In this document: piece by piece, positions 25,066 to 34,312 of the stretch
How the letters are laid out: every line of letters starts with the position of its first letter
Numbering within the stretch: the stretch's first letter is position 1
NCBI RefSeq assembly: GCF_947489715.1
Contig: NZ_CANLER010000006.1
Location: 186,001-250,000 of the forward strand
Direction of reading: 5' to 3'
Length of the DNA stretch: 64,000 nt
Source of the DNA: an uncultured Roseovarius sp.
Lineage (GTDB): Bacteria; Pseudomonadota; Alphaproteobacteria; Rhodobacterales; Rhodobacteraceae
Notes under the pieces: model-generated
Database searches by the model: none
Seen by the model: the letters and a program-made list of their open reading frames with translations, nothing else
What the model was told of the DNA's origin: nothing
Program-made: the position numbers and the translations under genes

Positions 25066-27375
25066 TTAATCCTGTTCTTCTTTCTTCACGCGCCGAAGCT
25101 CTTCAGCCAGAATCTTGGCCAGTTCTGCGGGCGGGCACGGCTTTTGCACCAAAGGTGCCACGATGCTGCCCATTTCGGTCGTTGTGAAGCCAGTATATCC
25201 GGACATGTAGACAATCGGCAGATCCGGACGGTGCACGCGCGCAAGCTTTGCCAGCTCAAAGCCTCCGACACCTCCGGGCATCACAATATCGGTCAGCAGA
25301 AGATCAAACTCCAGACCGTCCTCGATGAGTTTGAGCGCTTCTGTCCCGGACCGGGCCGACCGGAACTCGAACCCTAGTTCTATCAGCAGTTCTTCCATCA
25401 TGATAAGCAAACTCGCCTCGTCTTCGGCGATAAGAATACGCTCGCCATTGCCGTGCTGGATCGGCAGGCGCGCCATAGGTTTTTCGCGCTCATTCTCGAT
25501 CGTGCCCCGCGGCAGGATCATCCGGATCGTCGTGCCAAACCCAAGTTCGGAATAGATTCGTAATTCGCCATCCGAATGCTGGATGAAGGCGTAAACCATC
25601 GACAATCCCAGACCGGTCCCCGAGTTGGTATCCTTGGTCGTGAAGAACGGATCGATCGCGCGTTTTTTGACTTCATCCGACATGCCCGGCCCGTCATCGG
25701 TTACGGAAATCTCAACGTAACGGTAGGCGTGCATATCGCTTCTGGCGACGTCTTCGGCATGTTCTTCCTGCATTCCCTGCGCGATATAAGTGTGCAGATC
25801 CTTGCGGCGCAAAAGCAGGTCGGCATCCACTTCGTTGACCGGACGCGCCTTGATCACGATCTGACTGCCCTTGCCGCTACGCATGATCGCGTCCCGACTG
25901 TTCAAAGTCAGGTTCAGCAATGCGTTTTCAAGCTGTCCGTGGTCGCAATGTACAAGCAGGTTTGGATCGGTATCGACGAATTTCAGTTCAACGGTCTCTT
26001 CGATTGCCGTCCGTGCAAGCCCGGAAAAATCGGTGAAAACCTTATCCACGGTGCGCGACTGCATCAGCCCGGGTTGACGCTTTGCAAACGCCAGAAGGCG
26101 TCCGGTCAGCTCACGGCCGCGTTCCACGGCGCCGATTGCCGTCGTAAGCACCCGGTCGGAACGGTCCGAAATATTATCAGTGCGCGTCAACTGCATCGCA
26201 TAGAGGATCGTCGCAAGAAGGTTGTTGAAATCATGCGCAATCCCTCCGGTAAGCTGTCCAAGCGCGTCCAGCCTGCTTTTGCGCTCCGCCTGCTGCCGGT
26301 TCTTTTCCAGCTGTGAAACATCATCCAGCGCGACAACGCATCTCAGATCGGTTGACGGATCATCGACCTTGGCGCTGGAGACACGCACATACCGGTTTTG
26401 ATCATCGCCTTCGCGCGTCATCAGCTGCGTTTCGTTGATCAATGTCTGACCCGCAAGCGACCGGTTGATCGGATCGGATGAGGCATCAAGCGGATGCAAA
26501 TCGATAATATCGAGGAACTTGATTGCGTGCGGCCATTCAAAAGGCGGCTCATCTGATTTCCCACCCAACATGTGGCGCGCCGCCGGGTTAATGACAGCAA
26601 CACGCCCATCGCGATCAAGGCCAATAATTCCGTTTGCCGTGGTGTCCAAGACCGCCCTTAGCTGCTCACTCGTTGACCTGAGGTCTTGATTGACATCCAG
26701 AAGCTCGCGACGGGTCGAATTCAACGCGGTAGTAATCGAATCCAACTCGTCCTGCGCGTGGCTCGGACGACGTTCCAACGAAAGCTCCGATGCGCGGTCC
26801 AACCAATTCGGTTCGGACACGAAGGATGAAATTTTCCGCAAATGACGGCTGACCAAGTGATGGAAGAGCGCCAGGATAGCGATTGATGCCAGGCCGGTCT
26901 TCACGATGTTGGACAGGAACACCACCAGTACCTGCGCGTAGAGATCCGACCAGATATGTGCACGGCTTAACCCAAGTTCTAGGGTGCCGACCGTAATGCT
27001 TCCTTTCAAGGGGTCGGTATGCATCAGGCTGAGCGTGTCGATTTGCAGGTTCTCGTCAGGATCGTCCGGGCCGCGTTCCCAAACACGCGCCCTATCGTTG
27101 GACAATTTCAAATAGGCGATATCCGCTTGCGCATGAATGCCATCAAGGATTTTGTCGACCTGCGCATCGTCAAAAGACCAAAGCGCTATGCTGAGGCTCT
27201 GGCCGAAGCCGCGTTCGATTTCATCTGTGATTTCATGTAGCAACCCGTCCTGTCTCTGAAAGGCAACATAGAGCTGTACTGTCGTGGCAACGGCAGACAG
27301 GACCGTGCTGCACACAAGCACACCGATCAGCAACTTATAGGCGAGCCCACCATTTAATTTCTTTGCCATCAACAT
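25066..27375 (-). CDS. Membrane hybrid sensor histidine kinase (periplasmic sensor, PAS, HisKA, HATPase, receiver)
   Basis: A 769-residue sensor. TM1 is at ~14-36 and TM2 at ~155-175, enclosing a ~115-residue periplasmic domain (SLSIALWSFDDAQVDKILDGI). A PAS domain follows at ~235-345. The kinase core is LGQLTGGIAHDFNNLLATIL (phospho-His), LENALLNLTLNSRDAI (N box), DDGPGMSDEV and GTGLGLSMVYAF (G boxes). A C-terminal receiver carries phospho-Asp in LLTDIVMPGG. It starts 3 bp after the stop of a periplasmic binding protein gene, so a liganded binding protein may feed the sensor. A second ATG at 27369 is possible. Ligand unknown. Confidence 0.92.
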   Translation of the reverse strand: MLMAKKLNGGLAYKLLIGVLVCSTVLSAVATTVQLYVAFQRQDGLLHEITDEIERGFGQSLSIALWSFDDAQVDKILDGIHAQADIAYLKLSNDRARVWERGPDDPDENLQIDTLSLMHTDPLKGSITVGTLELGLSRAHIWSDLYAQVLVVFLSNIVKTGLASIAILALFHHLVSRHLRKISSFVSEPNWLDRASELSLERRPSHAQDELDSITTALNSTRRELLDVNQDLRSTSEQLRAVLDTTANGIIGLDRDGRVAVINPAARHMLGGKSDEPPFEWPHAIKFLDIIDLHPLDASSDPINRSLAGQTLINETQLMTREGDDQNRYVRVSSAKVDDPSTDLRCVVALDDVSQLEKNRQQAERKSRLDALGQLTGGIAHDFNNLLATILYAMQLTRTDNISDRSDRVLTTAIGAVERGRELTGRLLAFAKRQPGLMQSRTVDKVFTDFSGLARTAIEETVELKFVDTDPNLLVHCDHGQLENALLNLTLNSRDAIMRSGKGSQIVIKARPVNEVDADLLLRRKDLHTYIAQGMQEEHAEDVARSDMHAYRYVEISVTDDGPGMSDEVKKRAIDPFFTTKDTNSGTGLGLSMVYAFIQHSDGELRIYSELGFGTTIRMILPRGTIENEREKPMARLPIQHGNGERILIAEDEASLLIMMEELLIELGFEFRSARSGTEALKLIEDGLEFDLLLTDIVMPGGVGGFELAKLARVHRPDLPIVYMSGYTGFTTTEMGSIVAPLVQKPCPPAELAKILAEELRRVKKEEQD

Positions 27376-27378
27376 CGC

Positions 27379-28128
27379 CTAATTCGCGTTGTGTTTTTTC
27401 AGCAATTCGGCGAAAGACCCATCCGCCTGCATCTCTTCGAGGGCCCGGTTGAATTCTGCGACGATTGTCGCGTGGTCAGATCGAAACGTGGACACCGCCA
27501 TGTGGATGCTCTGCGTGGCAAGCGCTGGCTCCAGCAATTCTATCTGATCACCAAGGCTTGGATCATCACGCAGAATCGAATGCCTCAGAACATCCGTGCT
27601 GTCCAAAGTCAGATCAACATGGCTGGCGGCGACCATCCGGATACCTTGCAATGTTGTTGTAACCTCGACTTTTTCGAGAAAATCGGCTTCGTCGAACTCA
27701 GGCGAGTAAAGAAACCCGGCCCCAACTGCAATGCTGTAAGGTCGCAAGGAATTCAGATCGCCAAAAACGATATCTCTTCCTTTTCTCTGAATAAATTTAA
27801 TTTCTGTCGTGTAGAAAGGTTCCGAGTATTGCAAGATATTCTGCATCTCAATGCTTGGAAACAAGCTTGTTATGACATCGTATTCCCCGGTTTGCGCACC
27901 ACTGACAATGCGCGGCCAGGGCAATATTGCCGATTTCACATCATATCCCGCACGTTCCAGAACTGCGCGCGAGATATCCATGGATATTCCATTCCCTGGC
28001 AGTTCGCTCCCGGAAAATGGCGGCCATTCATCTGCGACCAGAGTAATCGGTTCCGAAGCGACTGAAGCATTGCCAAGGAATACGAAACAAGCAGCGAATT
28101 TGAGAAACCAGTTGGTATTGAATGACAC
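27379..28128 (-). CDS. Periplasmic solute-binding protein (SBP_bac_3 family), sensor partner
   Basis: A 249-residue secreted protein: signal peptide ending near SVASEP (~residue 26), then the two-lobed family 3 binding fold (VADEWPPFSGSELPGNGISMDISRAVLERAGY, DVITSLF, LTLDSTDVL). There is no ABC transporter nearby; the next gene, 3 bp away, is a sensor kinase. It is therefore more likely a ligand presenter for signalling than an uptake component. Ligand unknown; the family mostly binds amino acids and small organic acids. Confidence 0.85.
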   Translation of the reverse strand: MSFNTNWFLKFAACFVFLGNASVASEPITLVADEWPPFSGSELPGNGISMDISRAVLERAGYDVKSAILPWPRIVSGAQTGEYDVITSLFPSIEMQNILQYSEPFYTTEIKFIQRKGRDIVFGDLNSLRPYSIAVGAGFLYSPEFDEADFLEKVEVTTTLQGIRMVAASHVDLTLDSTDVLRHSILRDDPSLGDQIELLEPALATQSIHMAVSTFRSDHATIVAEFNRALEEMQADGSFAELLKKHNAN

Positions 28129-28786
28129 CAGAACATCACTTGTTTTCTAAGCAAATCCAATCCGAAGATCAGCGAGATTTAGCGGACAAGAAATTCAATC
28201 TCGAGTGTAATTTTCTGTTCCGCGGTTTCCACTATAGCGAGAAATGTACTGATAGCCAACGAGCTGCAGCAGTCGCCAAATTTTCGAATGCGATACGGAC
28301 CAAGAGACTGCTCGACGATGAACGATTGACCGCGCTAGAACTGTTTGTACATCATCAATTCGGGCGGTTTTCCCAATCCGTTAGCAATCAGAAAACGCAA
28401 GCATCTAGCCGCCGCTGGAGCGTCCCATGGGCACCATCTTCGATTTCGTAATCCATCGCACCCATCCGACAAGAACAAAATTTGTCTGTCCGTTTGAGCC
28501 ATTAACGAATACCCACGTCCAGCATAGCCATTAGATCATGGTGCCGCGGCTCTTGTTTCACTATTTGCAGCTGATGACGTTGCGAGTCCCTCGCTTTGGA
28601 AGAGCTGTGTCACGGCAATTCGCTTCTTCTTCAAATTCTGATCTCGATCGGTGGTGAAAGACCGGTCTGAACTAAGCTGGGCTTTGGATATGTCCAATTT
28701 AGACGACATTGGAGCCTGAAAAATCCACGCACCATTCTGAGGCACGATTTCAATCAAGCCGGAGTTTCCCAATAAGGCCTGGATTT
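28129..28786. other. Intergenic stretch without a supported gene
   Basis: About 660 bp between the binding protein start and the end of the EamA gene. Both strands have open frames near 110 codons, but none has a ribosome site, a recognisable protein or codon use like the neighbours. Part of it must hold the promoter for the binding protein-kinase-regulator operon. It may be eroded coding DNA. Confidence 0.4.
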
Positions 28787-29719
28787 TCAGATGGCCGAAT
28801 ATAGGAAAATACTGCCGAAAACGATGATTGTTATTCCGGAAAATTTCTGGATTAGCGCCGACGTAGAAATGTCTTCCTGAAAATAAGATGGCCAAAGATG
28901 CATCAGCAGCAAGGATAGCAGAAAAATAAACATTGGCTCGTAGGCGTTTAGAGACTGGACCAAGGCAACAGGCCCTATGACCACGGCCGCAAGAATGATC
29001 AGATCACCGGCCGTATCAAATACCTCGTTTAGGGCGTTCACGCCGATGATCTGAAGCCGCCGCTTGCTGAACAAGGTCAGGAACTGTCGCCTGTAGGTTG
29101 GAACAAACCTATAAAGTGACGCGCCGAAGCTCATGTATCCAACACCCAGCCAGAAGGCTGCTGTCCAGTAATTTGCGTCCACAGCGGCGGATTTGAAAAC
29201 AACCTGAGAGAGTGCAACGCAAGAGGAAGATCCCAGCATCAGAACCATGGATGTTACATCCAAGCCCAGACGCCCGCTGTCTATTTTGCACATCAGGACG
29301 ATCGCTCCTGACATGATAACCAAGGCTGCCAGAACCTGAGGGCCGGTCAGATACTCTCCCAGAATGGCTGCGCCAAAGACAAGACCAAAGATCGGCACGG
29401 TCTGGAAAAGCGGTACGACGTTAGAAACATCCGCCCGGATCATGGCGTGCAGGTACATTAATATCCACAACCCATTGATAACGCCTGCCGAAATCCCCAC
29501 CGCTCCAACAGTCAGACTGAAATCAATAGCGGAATATCTCAGCGCAACGACGAGCAGAACAACGGTGACTGCGAATAGAGCAGAGAAAATGATAAGGGCC
29601 CCAGGTCCGCCTTGGTCTTTGCTGTTGAAGTATCTTTCCAAAAGATACTTATCAAACATCGTCCCAAAGACCGAAAACAATACGCCCCCTAAGCCCAAGA
29701 TAACCCATAGCGGCAACAT
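28787..29719 (-). CDS. EamA/DMT-family transporter
   Basis: A 310-residue membrane protein with about ten hydrophobic helices in two EamA repeats, the second beginning near VTSMVLMLGSSSCVALSQVVF. The family exports or imports metabolites such as amino acids. The loop between helices and the C-terminus is unusual for short DMT proteins (EDISTSALIQKFSGITIIVFG still keeps the final helix). It stands alone with AT-rich flanks on both sides. Substrate not predictable. Confidence 0.85.
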   Translation of the reverse strand: MLPLWVILGLGGVLFSVFGTMFDKYLLERYFNSKDQGGPGALIIFSALFAVTVVLLVVALRYSAIDFSLTVGAVGISAGVINGLWILMYLHAMIRADVSNVVPLFQTVPIFGLVFGAAILGEYLTGPQVLAALVIMSGAIVLMCKIDSGRLGLDVTSMVLMLGSSSCVALSQVVFKSAAVDANYWTAAFWLGVGYMSFGASLYRFVPTYRRQFLTLFSKRRLQIIGVNALNEVFDTAGDLIILAAVVIGPVALVQSLNAYEPMFIFLLSLLLMHLWPSYFQEDISTSALIQKFSGITIIVFGSIFLYSAI

Positions 29720-30232
29720 ACCAAATCTCGTGATTGCAAATTAAAATAATACGAAACTGCTTCAAACAATAATGCCGGATCATACCGTAAAATCGCATCA
29801 GAGCCAAACCGACAGTGTCGCTTTAAAAAAGCCAAAGGATTTATTGGTGGTTTTTATGTTGCTCGACGAGCGCTTCACCATGACGTGCTTGACTCAGTAA
29901 TTTGCATCATAGAATGGACTTCTATGCGCCCAACTACGTTATGCCGCATCAACATGCAAAGTCTGCCTTGAGGGAACCGGTTGGCTAAAATCCGTTGGCA
30001 GCCACTGTGTGCCAACCGCGTTCGAAATTGCTTTCGTAAGTGATGACAATTTCGATTACTGCACGCATCCCAGTTTTTGGCTCATGATGCCAGTGCATTC
30101 GTAAGCGTCTGTAGCCGGTCAGCACATATGCAAGAGATCACCCGGAAATCTGGCAAGTAGAAAGCTGCGGCCGAGAAGGTCTGTCAGGCCGGTATTTTTC
30201 AGTTGTCAGGAAGTTGCAATCGTTCAGTGTAC
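29720..30232. other. Intergenic region at the right border of the accessory block
   Basis: About 510 bp, AT-rich near the EamA start and GC-richer towards mltG. No gene, tRNA or clear terminator was found. I looked for a copy of the tRNA-Ser 3' end as an attachment site and saw none. The return to host-like composition occurs here. Confidence 0.4.
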
Positions 30233-31387
30233 CTATTCGGTCGCGCGTTCAGCCTCGATCTTGCGCCATTTGGCAACATTCTGGTTATGCTCTTCCAACG
30301 TCTTGGCAAAGGCGTGCCCGCCAGTGCCGTCTGCCACAAAGAAGATAAAATCCGTCTCTTCAGGATTTACGGCTGCCTCAAGGCTGGCGCGACCCGGGTT
30401 CGCAATAGGCGTGGGTGGCAAACCGTCGATCACATAGGTGTTCCAGTCGGTCCTCTTGCGCAACTCGCTCTGGCGCAGACCCCGGCCCAGCACGCGCTTC
30501 CCTTCGGTGATCCCATAGATCACTGTCGGGTCAGTCTGCAGTTTCATGCCCTGTTCCAATCGGTTGGTAAAGACGCTGGCCACCTGCCCTCGCTCTTCCG
30601 ACACACCGGTTTCCTTTTCGATGATCGACGCCAGGATCAGCGCCTCATACGGGTCTTTCAGCGGGATGCCTTCGGCGCGATTTTCCCAGGCCGCTGCAAG
30701 AAGCAGGTCTTGTGCCGTACGCATCCGCTCGACAACACTGGCTACTGTATCTCCAGCACTGATCTCGTAACTGTCTGGGGCCAGGCTGCCCTCGGGCGGC
30801 ATCTCGGCCACCTCACCCTCCAACACGTCGATCTGGCCCAATGCGTTGATGATCTGCCAACTGGTCACACCTTCGGCGATGGCGATGCGGTAGCGGGTGT
30901 CGTTCTCACCGCGAACCTTTGAATAAATCTCGGGCCGCTCGCCTTCAACCAGATCAAATTCCGCCTGCTCAACATATTCATCCGTGCTTGGATCAAGTTC
31001 GCGCACGCGCGCGTCAGACCGGGTTACACCAATACGGTATACGACTTCGGTGCCACAGGAACTGGCACCACCGCGGGTCACAATTTCGACAATCTCCTGC
31101 ATACTGGCAGCTTCAGGTACCAGCCAACTTCCTGCTTTCAACTGGCTATTTTTACCAGAATACTCCGCCCCTACGCGATAGATTGAACCGTTGGTGATCG
31201 CGCCGAGTTCTTCAAGCTGCTTAGACACGCCGCGCATGTTCGAGCCGGGCTTGACCCGCAGGCAAATACGATCCTCAAGCGGACCCTGGGAGGTATATTC
31301 ATTCTGCCCCCACAGAATGACCCCGCCCAGAAGAAAGGCCAGAACGACAAGAAAGGTTAGCGCATTCGAGGCGATATGCCGCCACAT
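30233..31387 (-). CDS. mltG: Endolytic peptidoglycan transglycosylase MltG (YceG)
   Basis: A 384-residue inner-membrane murein transglycosylase that cuts nascent glycan strands. One N-terminal helix (FLVVLAFLLGGVILW) anchors it; the LysM-like region follows; the catalytic YceG domain has ASIIEKETGVSEERGQVASVF (catalytic Glu) and LQTDPTVIYGI. Its start codon shares a base with the fabF stop, matching the conserved fabF-mltG order in Rhodobacterales. Confidence 0.95.
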   Translation of the reverse strand: MWRHIASNALTFLVVLAFLLGGVILWGQNEYTSQGPLEDRICLRVKPGSNMRGVSKQLEELGAITNGSIYRVGAEYSGKNSQLKAGSWLVPEAASMQEIVEIVTRGGASSCGTEVVYRIGVTRSDARVRELDPSTDEYVEQAEFDLVEGERPEIYSKVRGENDTRYRIAIAEGVTSWQIINALGQIDVLEGEVAEMPPEGSLAPDSYEISAGDTVASVVERMRTAQDLLLAAAWENRAEGIPLKDPYEALILASIIEKETGVSEERGQVASVFTNRLEQGMKLQTDPTVIYGITEGKRVLGRGLRQSELRKRTDWNTYVIDGLPPTPIANPGRASLEAAVNPEETDFIFFVADGTGGHAFAKTLEEHNQNVAKWRKIEAERATE

Positions 31388-32646
31388 CAGCGCACTTTCC
31401 CAAAACAGACCGACGCGTTGGTCCCACCAAAGCCAAAGCTGTTCGACAGCGCAACATTGATCTCACGCTCGCGCTTGGCTTTGGGGGCCAGGTCAAGCGG
31501 CGTTTCGACAGCCGGATTGTCGAGGTTGATGGTCGGCGGCGCCACCTGGTCGCGGATCGCTAGGATCGAGAAGATCGCCTCAATCGCGCCCGCCGCGCCC
31601 AGCAGGTGCCCGGTGGCGGATTTGGTGGAACTCATCGTGGCATTGCCCGCCGCATCGCCCAGCAGACGTTCAACAGCTTTGAGCTCGATTGTGTCGGCCA
31701 TGGTGCTGGTACCGTGAGCGTTGATGTAATCCACCTCCGCCGGTGTGACACCGGCATGGTTCAGCGCCGAGACCATGGCACGGTAGCCGCCATCGCCATC
31801 TTCGGACGGCGCCGTGATGTGATAGGCGTCACCGGAAAGGCCATAGCCCAGAACTTCGGCATAGATCTTGGCGCCCCGCGCCTTGGCGTGCTCATAATCT
31901 TCCAGCACGACGATGCCCGCGCCTTCGCCCATGACAAATCCGTCGCGGTCTTCATCGTAGGGGCGGCTGGCGGCCTTGGGGTCGTCGGCGCGCTTGGTGC
32001 TGAGCGCCTTGCAGGCATTGAACCCGGCAATCCCGATTTCGCAGATAGCGGCCTCGGCACCGCCGGCAATCATCACATCGGCGTCGCCGAACATGATCAA
32101 CCGCGCGGCATCGCCAATCGCGTGCGCACCGGTTGAACAAGCGGTCACCACAGAATGGTTCGGCCCTTTGAATCCATAACGAATGCCGACCTGGCCACTG
32201 ATCAAGTTGATCAGCGCGCCGGGGATAAAGAACGGCGACACACGACGCACACCCTTGTCGCGGATGATCAGCGTGGTTTCCTCGATCGAGCGCAATCCGC
32301 CAATGCCGGATCCGATCATCACGCCAGTGCGCTGGCGGCTCTCTTCATCCTCTGGTGTCCAGCCCGCATCCTCGACCGCCTGCTGTGCCGCGGCGATACC
32401 GTAGCAGATAAAATCATCAACCTTGCGGCGCTCTTTCGGCTCCATGTAGGTGTCGGTGTTAAAGGTGCCGCCGCTACCATCGCCCAAGGGTACTTCGCAG
32501 GCGTAACTTGTCGCCACATTCGAGGCGTCAAACCGGGTGATCGGGCCCGCGCCGGATTGACCGTCCAACAGACGTTTCCAGCTCTCCTCAACCCCATCTG
32601 CCAGGGGAGTAACCAGCCCAAGACCGGTGACAACGACACGCCGCAT
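31387..32646 (-). CDS. fabF: 3-oxoacyl-[acyl-carrier-protein] synthase II
   Basis: A 419-residue condensing enzyme elongating acyl-ACP with malonyl-ACP. The nucleophile is Cys170 (TACSTGAHAIG), with the two His in NAHGTSTM and SATGHLLGAAGAIEA. Length and motifs match FabF. It lies in the order fabD-fabG-acpP-(hisA-like)-fabF-mltG on the minus strand, and mltG is translationally coupled to it. Confidence 0.97.
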   Translation of the reverse strand: MRRVVVTGLGLVTPLADGVEESWKRLLDGQSGAGPITRFDASNVATSYACEVPLGDGSGGTFNTDTYMEPKERRKVDDFICYGIAAAQQAVEDAGWTPEDEESRQRTGVMIGSGIGGLRSIEETTLIIRDKGVRRVSPFFIPGALINLISGQVGIRYGFKGPNHSVVTACSTGAHAIGDAARLIMFGDADVMIAGGAEAAICEIGIAGFNACKALSTKRADDPKAASRPYDEDRDGFVMGEGAGIVVLEDYEHAKARGAKIYAEVLGYGLSGDAYHITAPSEDGDGGYRAMVSALNHAGVTPAEVDYINAHGTSTMADTIELKAVERLLGDAAGNATMSSTKSATGHLLGAAGAIEAIFSILAIRDQVAPPTINLDNPAVETPLDLAPKAKREREINVALSNSFGFGGTNASVCFGKVR

Positions 32647-32770
32647 GATGCTGCCCTTTCTCGTATTTCAATGGCTGCTCATACCCTGCCTTGCCCCCGG
32701 GGGGCAAGACCATGGCGCAGGAACGACCGGAATGGAATTGCCGATCCGGTCGCCCCGAGGCTTTTTAGAC

Positions 32771-33514
32771 TTATTGGAATTCTGCAGTCGGTTCAGGCTG
32801 CGGTTGCGCCACGGACAACGCCTGAGCCAGATCGACATCTTTCGCCAACAGCGCCCGGCCAATCAACGTGCCCGAGATGTTGGCAACATATCTCAAGCGC
32901 GACACATCATCGGCACTGCGTACCGTACCGCGCGCAATTACCGGATGGCGGGTTTTTGCCGCCAGGCCCGAAATTACACCCAGATGCGCTTCCTGGTCGT
33001 CGATATCCGAGTCGATATCTGTCACGATGACACCCGCAAGCGGTGTGGTTTCGAAAGCATCAAGGAAAGTTTCGGGGCTGAACGCACTTGGTGAACGCCA
33101 GCCATCGGTCATCATCTCGCCCTGGAAAATATCTATCGCCAGGACAATCTGGTCCGGGTGGCGCTTTGCCAGTTCCTTGACCAGGTCAGGATCATGCGTC
33201 GCCATTGTGCCGATCACGATGCGCCCGGCGCCCCGGTCGATCCAATGTTCGACCCGCTCGCGCGACCGGAATCCCCCACCAAGCTGCACCGGGATACGCG
33301 CAGCGCGAATAATCTCTTCCAGCAACGCATCGTTACTACCATCACCTCGCAGGGCATTCATGTCGGTGACATGCATCCATTCCGCTCCTGCGGCCGCGAA
33401 TTGCTGCGCGGTTTCTATGGGATCGACATGCCAGATAACGGGCTCTTCCAACCGTCCCCGTGTCAGGGACACACATTTACCGTTCAGAATTTCCAAAGTC
33501 GGATAGATGATCAT
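32771..33514 (-). CDS. HisA-like TIM-barrel protein (divergent paralogue)
   Basis: A ~247-residue phosphate-binding TIM barrel related to HisA, which isomerises ProFAR in histidine synthesis. The signature GAEWMHVTDMNALRGDGSN, VQLGGGFRSRERVEHWIDRGAGRIVIGT and the phosphate loop SGTLIGRALL are present. However, the start motif reads YPTLEILNGK where HisA has a catalytic Asp (AIDL-DGK), so Asp is replaced by Glu, and LDxR is AIDIF. It lies between acpP and fabF with no his genes nearby, so it may not be the true HisA. ATG at 33514 has GAGG 9 bp upstream; an upstream in-frame start at 33535 is less likely. Confidence 0.85.
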   Translation of the reverse strand: MIIYPTLEILNGKCVSLTRGRLEEPVIWHVDPIETAQQFAAAGAEWMHVTDMNALRGDGSNDALLEEIIRAARIPVQLGGGFRSRERVEHWIDRGAGRIVIGTMATHDPDLVKELAKRHPDQIVLAIDIFQGEMMTDGWRSPSAFSPETFLDAFETTPLAGVIVTDIDSDIDDQEAHLGVISGLAAKTRHPVIARGTVRSADDVSRLRYVANISGTLIGRALLAKDVDLAQALSVAQPQPEPTAEFQ

Positions 33515-34020
33515 TGTGCTGATCCTCAGAATCAATCTCCCTGACGTTGTGTCAGGTCGAAACAGCTATGCATTCTAAACCCGAATCCCGATATCACCAA
33601 ATCGGCATGATGGAGTCTATTCGCGGCCTTATCGCCTTTGTGCGACGGTCAGGTAAACGGTCGAATAACGCACGTGATGTTTGAAGCGCCCCCGAAAACC
33701 TACCCTCAGATAGGGTAGAGTTCCTCTTATTCTAGCACCTAAAAGCTAAGATTTGCGCGGTTGTACCGACACCTTGTCAGTCCGAAAAGCTCAGCCTTAT
33801 CTTTACCAAGATTTGATTGGGGGTGCTAAGTCGTGTGCCAAAATTACGGCAACCCCGGCGAACTCCGTTGTTAGTTTGGTATTGCCGTCGGGCAAGAGCT
33901 CCGGGGGTTTGGGCGCAAACCTCCAACGGTTCGATGCATGCCGAAAAAAATTCATTGCCTGACAAATTTCCCGATTACCTGAGGGTAGGTAAAGCGTCAC
34001 CAGACAAACACTATCATTCC
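33515..34020. other. Intergenic region with two related palindromes
   Basis: About 500 bp between the HisA-like gene and the acpP terminator. No convincing gene. It contains an inverted repeat CTACCCT/AGGGTAG at 33700-33718 and TTACCT/AGGTAA at 33976-33993. The two share the 12-mer ACCTACCCTCAG in opposite orientations (33698-33709 and 33980-33991). It should also hold the promoter for the HisA-like gene. Confidence 0.5.
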
Positions 34021-34051
34021 AAAGCAAAAGGCCCCGCCAATTGGCAGGGCC
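34021..34051 (-). terminator. Rho-independent terminator of acpP
   Basis: A 9-bp GC-rich stem (34030-34038 with 34043-34051, one G-T type mismatch) with an AATT loop, followed on the minus strand by TTTTGCTTT. It begins 28 bp after the acpP stop, so it separates the fabD-fabG-acpP part from the downstream HisA-like/fabF genes. Confidence 0.85.
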
Positions 34052-34078
34052 TTCATAAGGCGGAATAAGCTGCTTAGC

Positions 34079-34312
34079 TTATGATGCGTCCGAGATGAAT
34101 TTGACCGCGTCGCCGAAGGTCTGAATATTTTCGGCCGCGTCATCGGGAATCTCGATGCCGAATTCTTCTTCAAAGGCCATGACCAGTTCGACCGTGTCCA
34201 GGCTGTCTGCGCCCAGATCGTCGATGAAGGAGGCGTTCTCGGTCACCTTGTCTTCTTCAACACCAAGGTGTTCAACAACGATCTTTTTTACGCGGTCTGC
34301 GGTATCGCTCAT
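34079..34312 (-). CDS. acpP: Acyl carrier protein
   Basis: A 77-residue acidic carrier protein. Ser37 in [11 protein letters not shown] takes the 4'-phosphopantetheine arm that carries the growing acyl chain. The ATG at 34312 gives the normal family length; the frame stays open upstream but that part is not acyl-carrier-like. It follows fabG and ends just before a strong terminator, consistent with high, separately controlled expression. Confidence 0.97.
   Translation of the reverse strand: MSDTADRVKKIVVEHLGVEEDKVTENASFIDDLGADSLDTVELVMAFEEEFGIEIPDDAAENIQTFGDAVKFISDAS

Noticed and set aside
28122..28451. 109-codon plus-strand frame downstream of the binding protein promoter
   Set aside because: No ribosome site, no recognisable protein, overlaps the start of the binding protein gene and lies in likely promoter DNA.
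28536..28895. 119-codon minus-strand frame overlapping the end of the EamA gene
   Set aside because: It overlaps the EamA coding end by over 100 bp, lacks a ribosome site and shows no domain.
33753..33962. Short frames in both strands of the HisA-like/acpP gap
   Set aside because: No ribosome sites or family matches; the gap is better explained as regulatory DNA.
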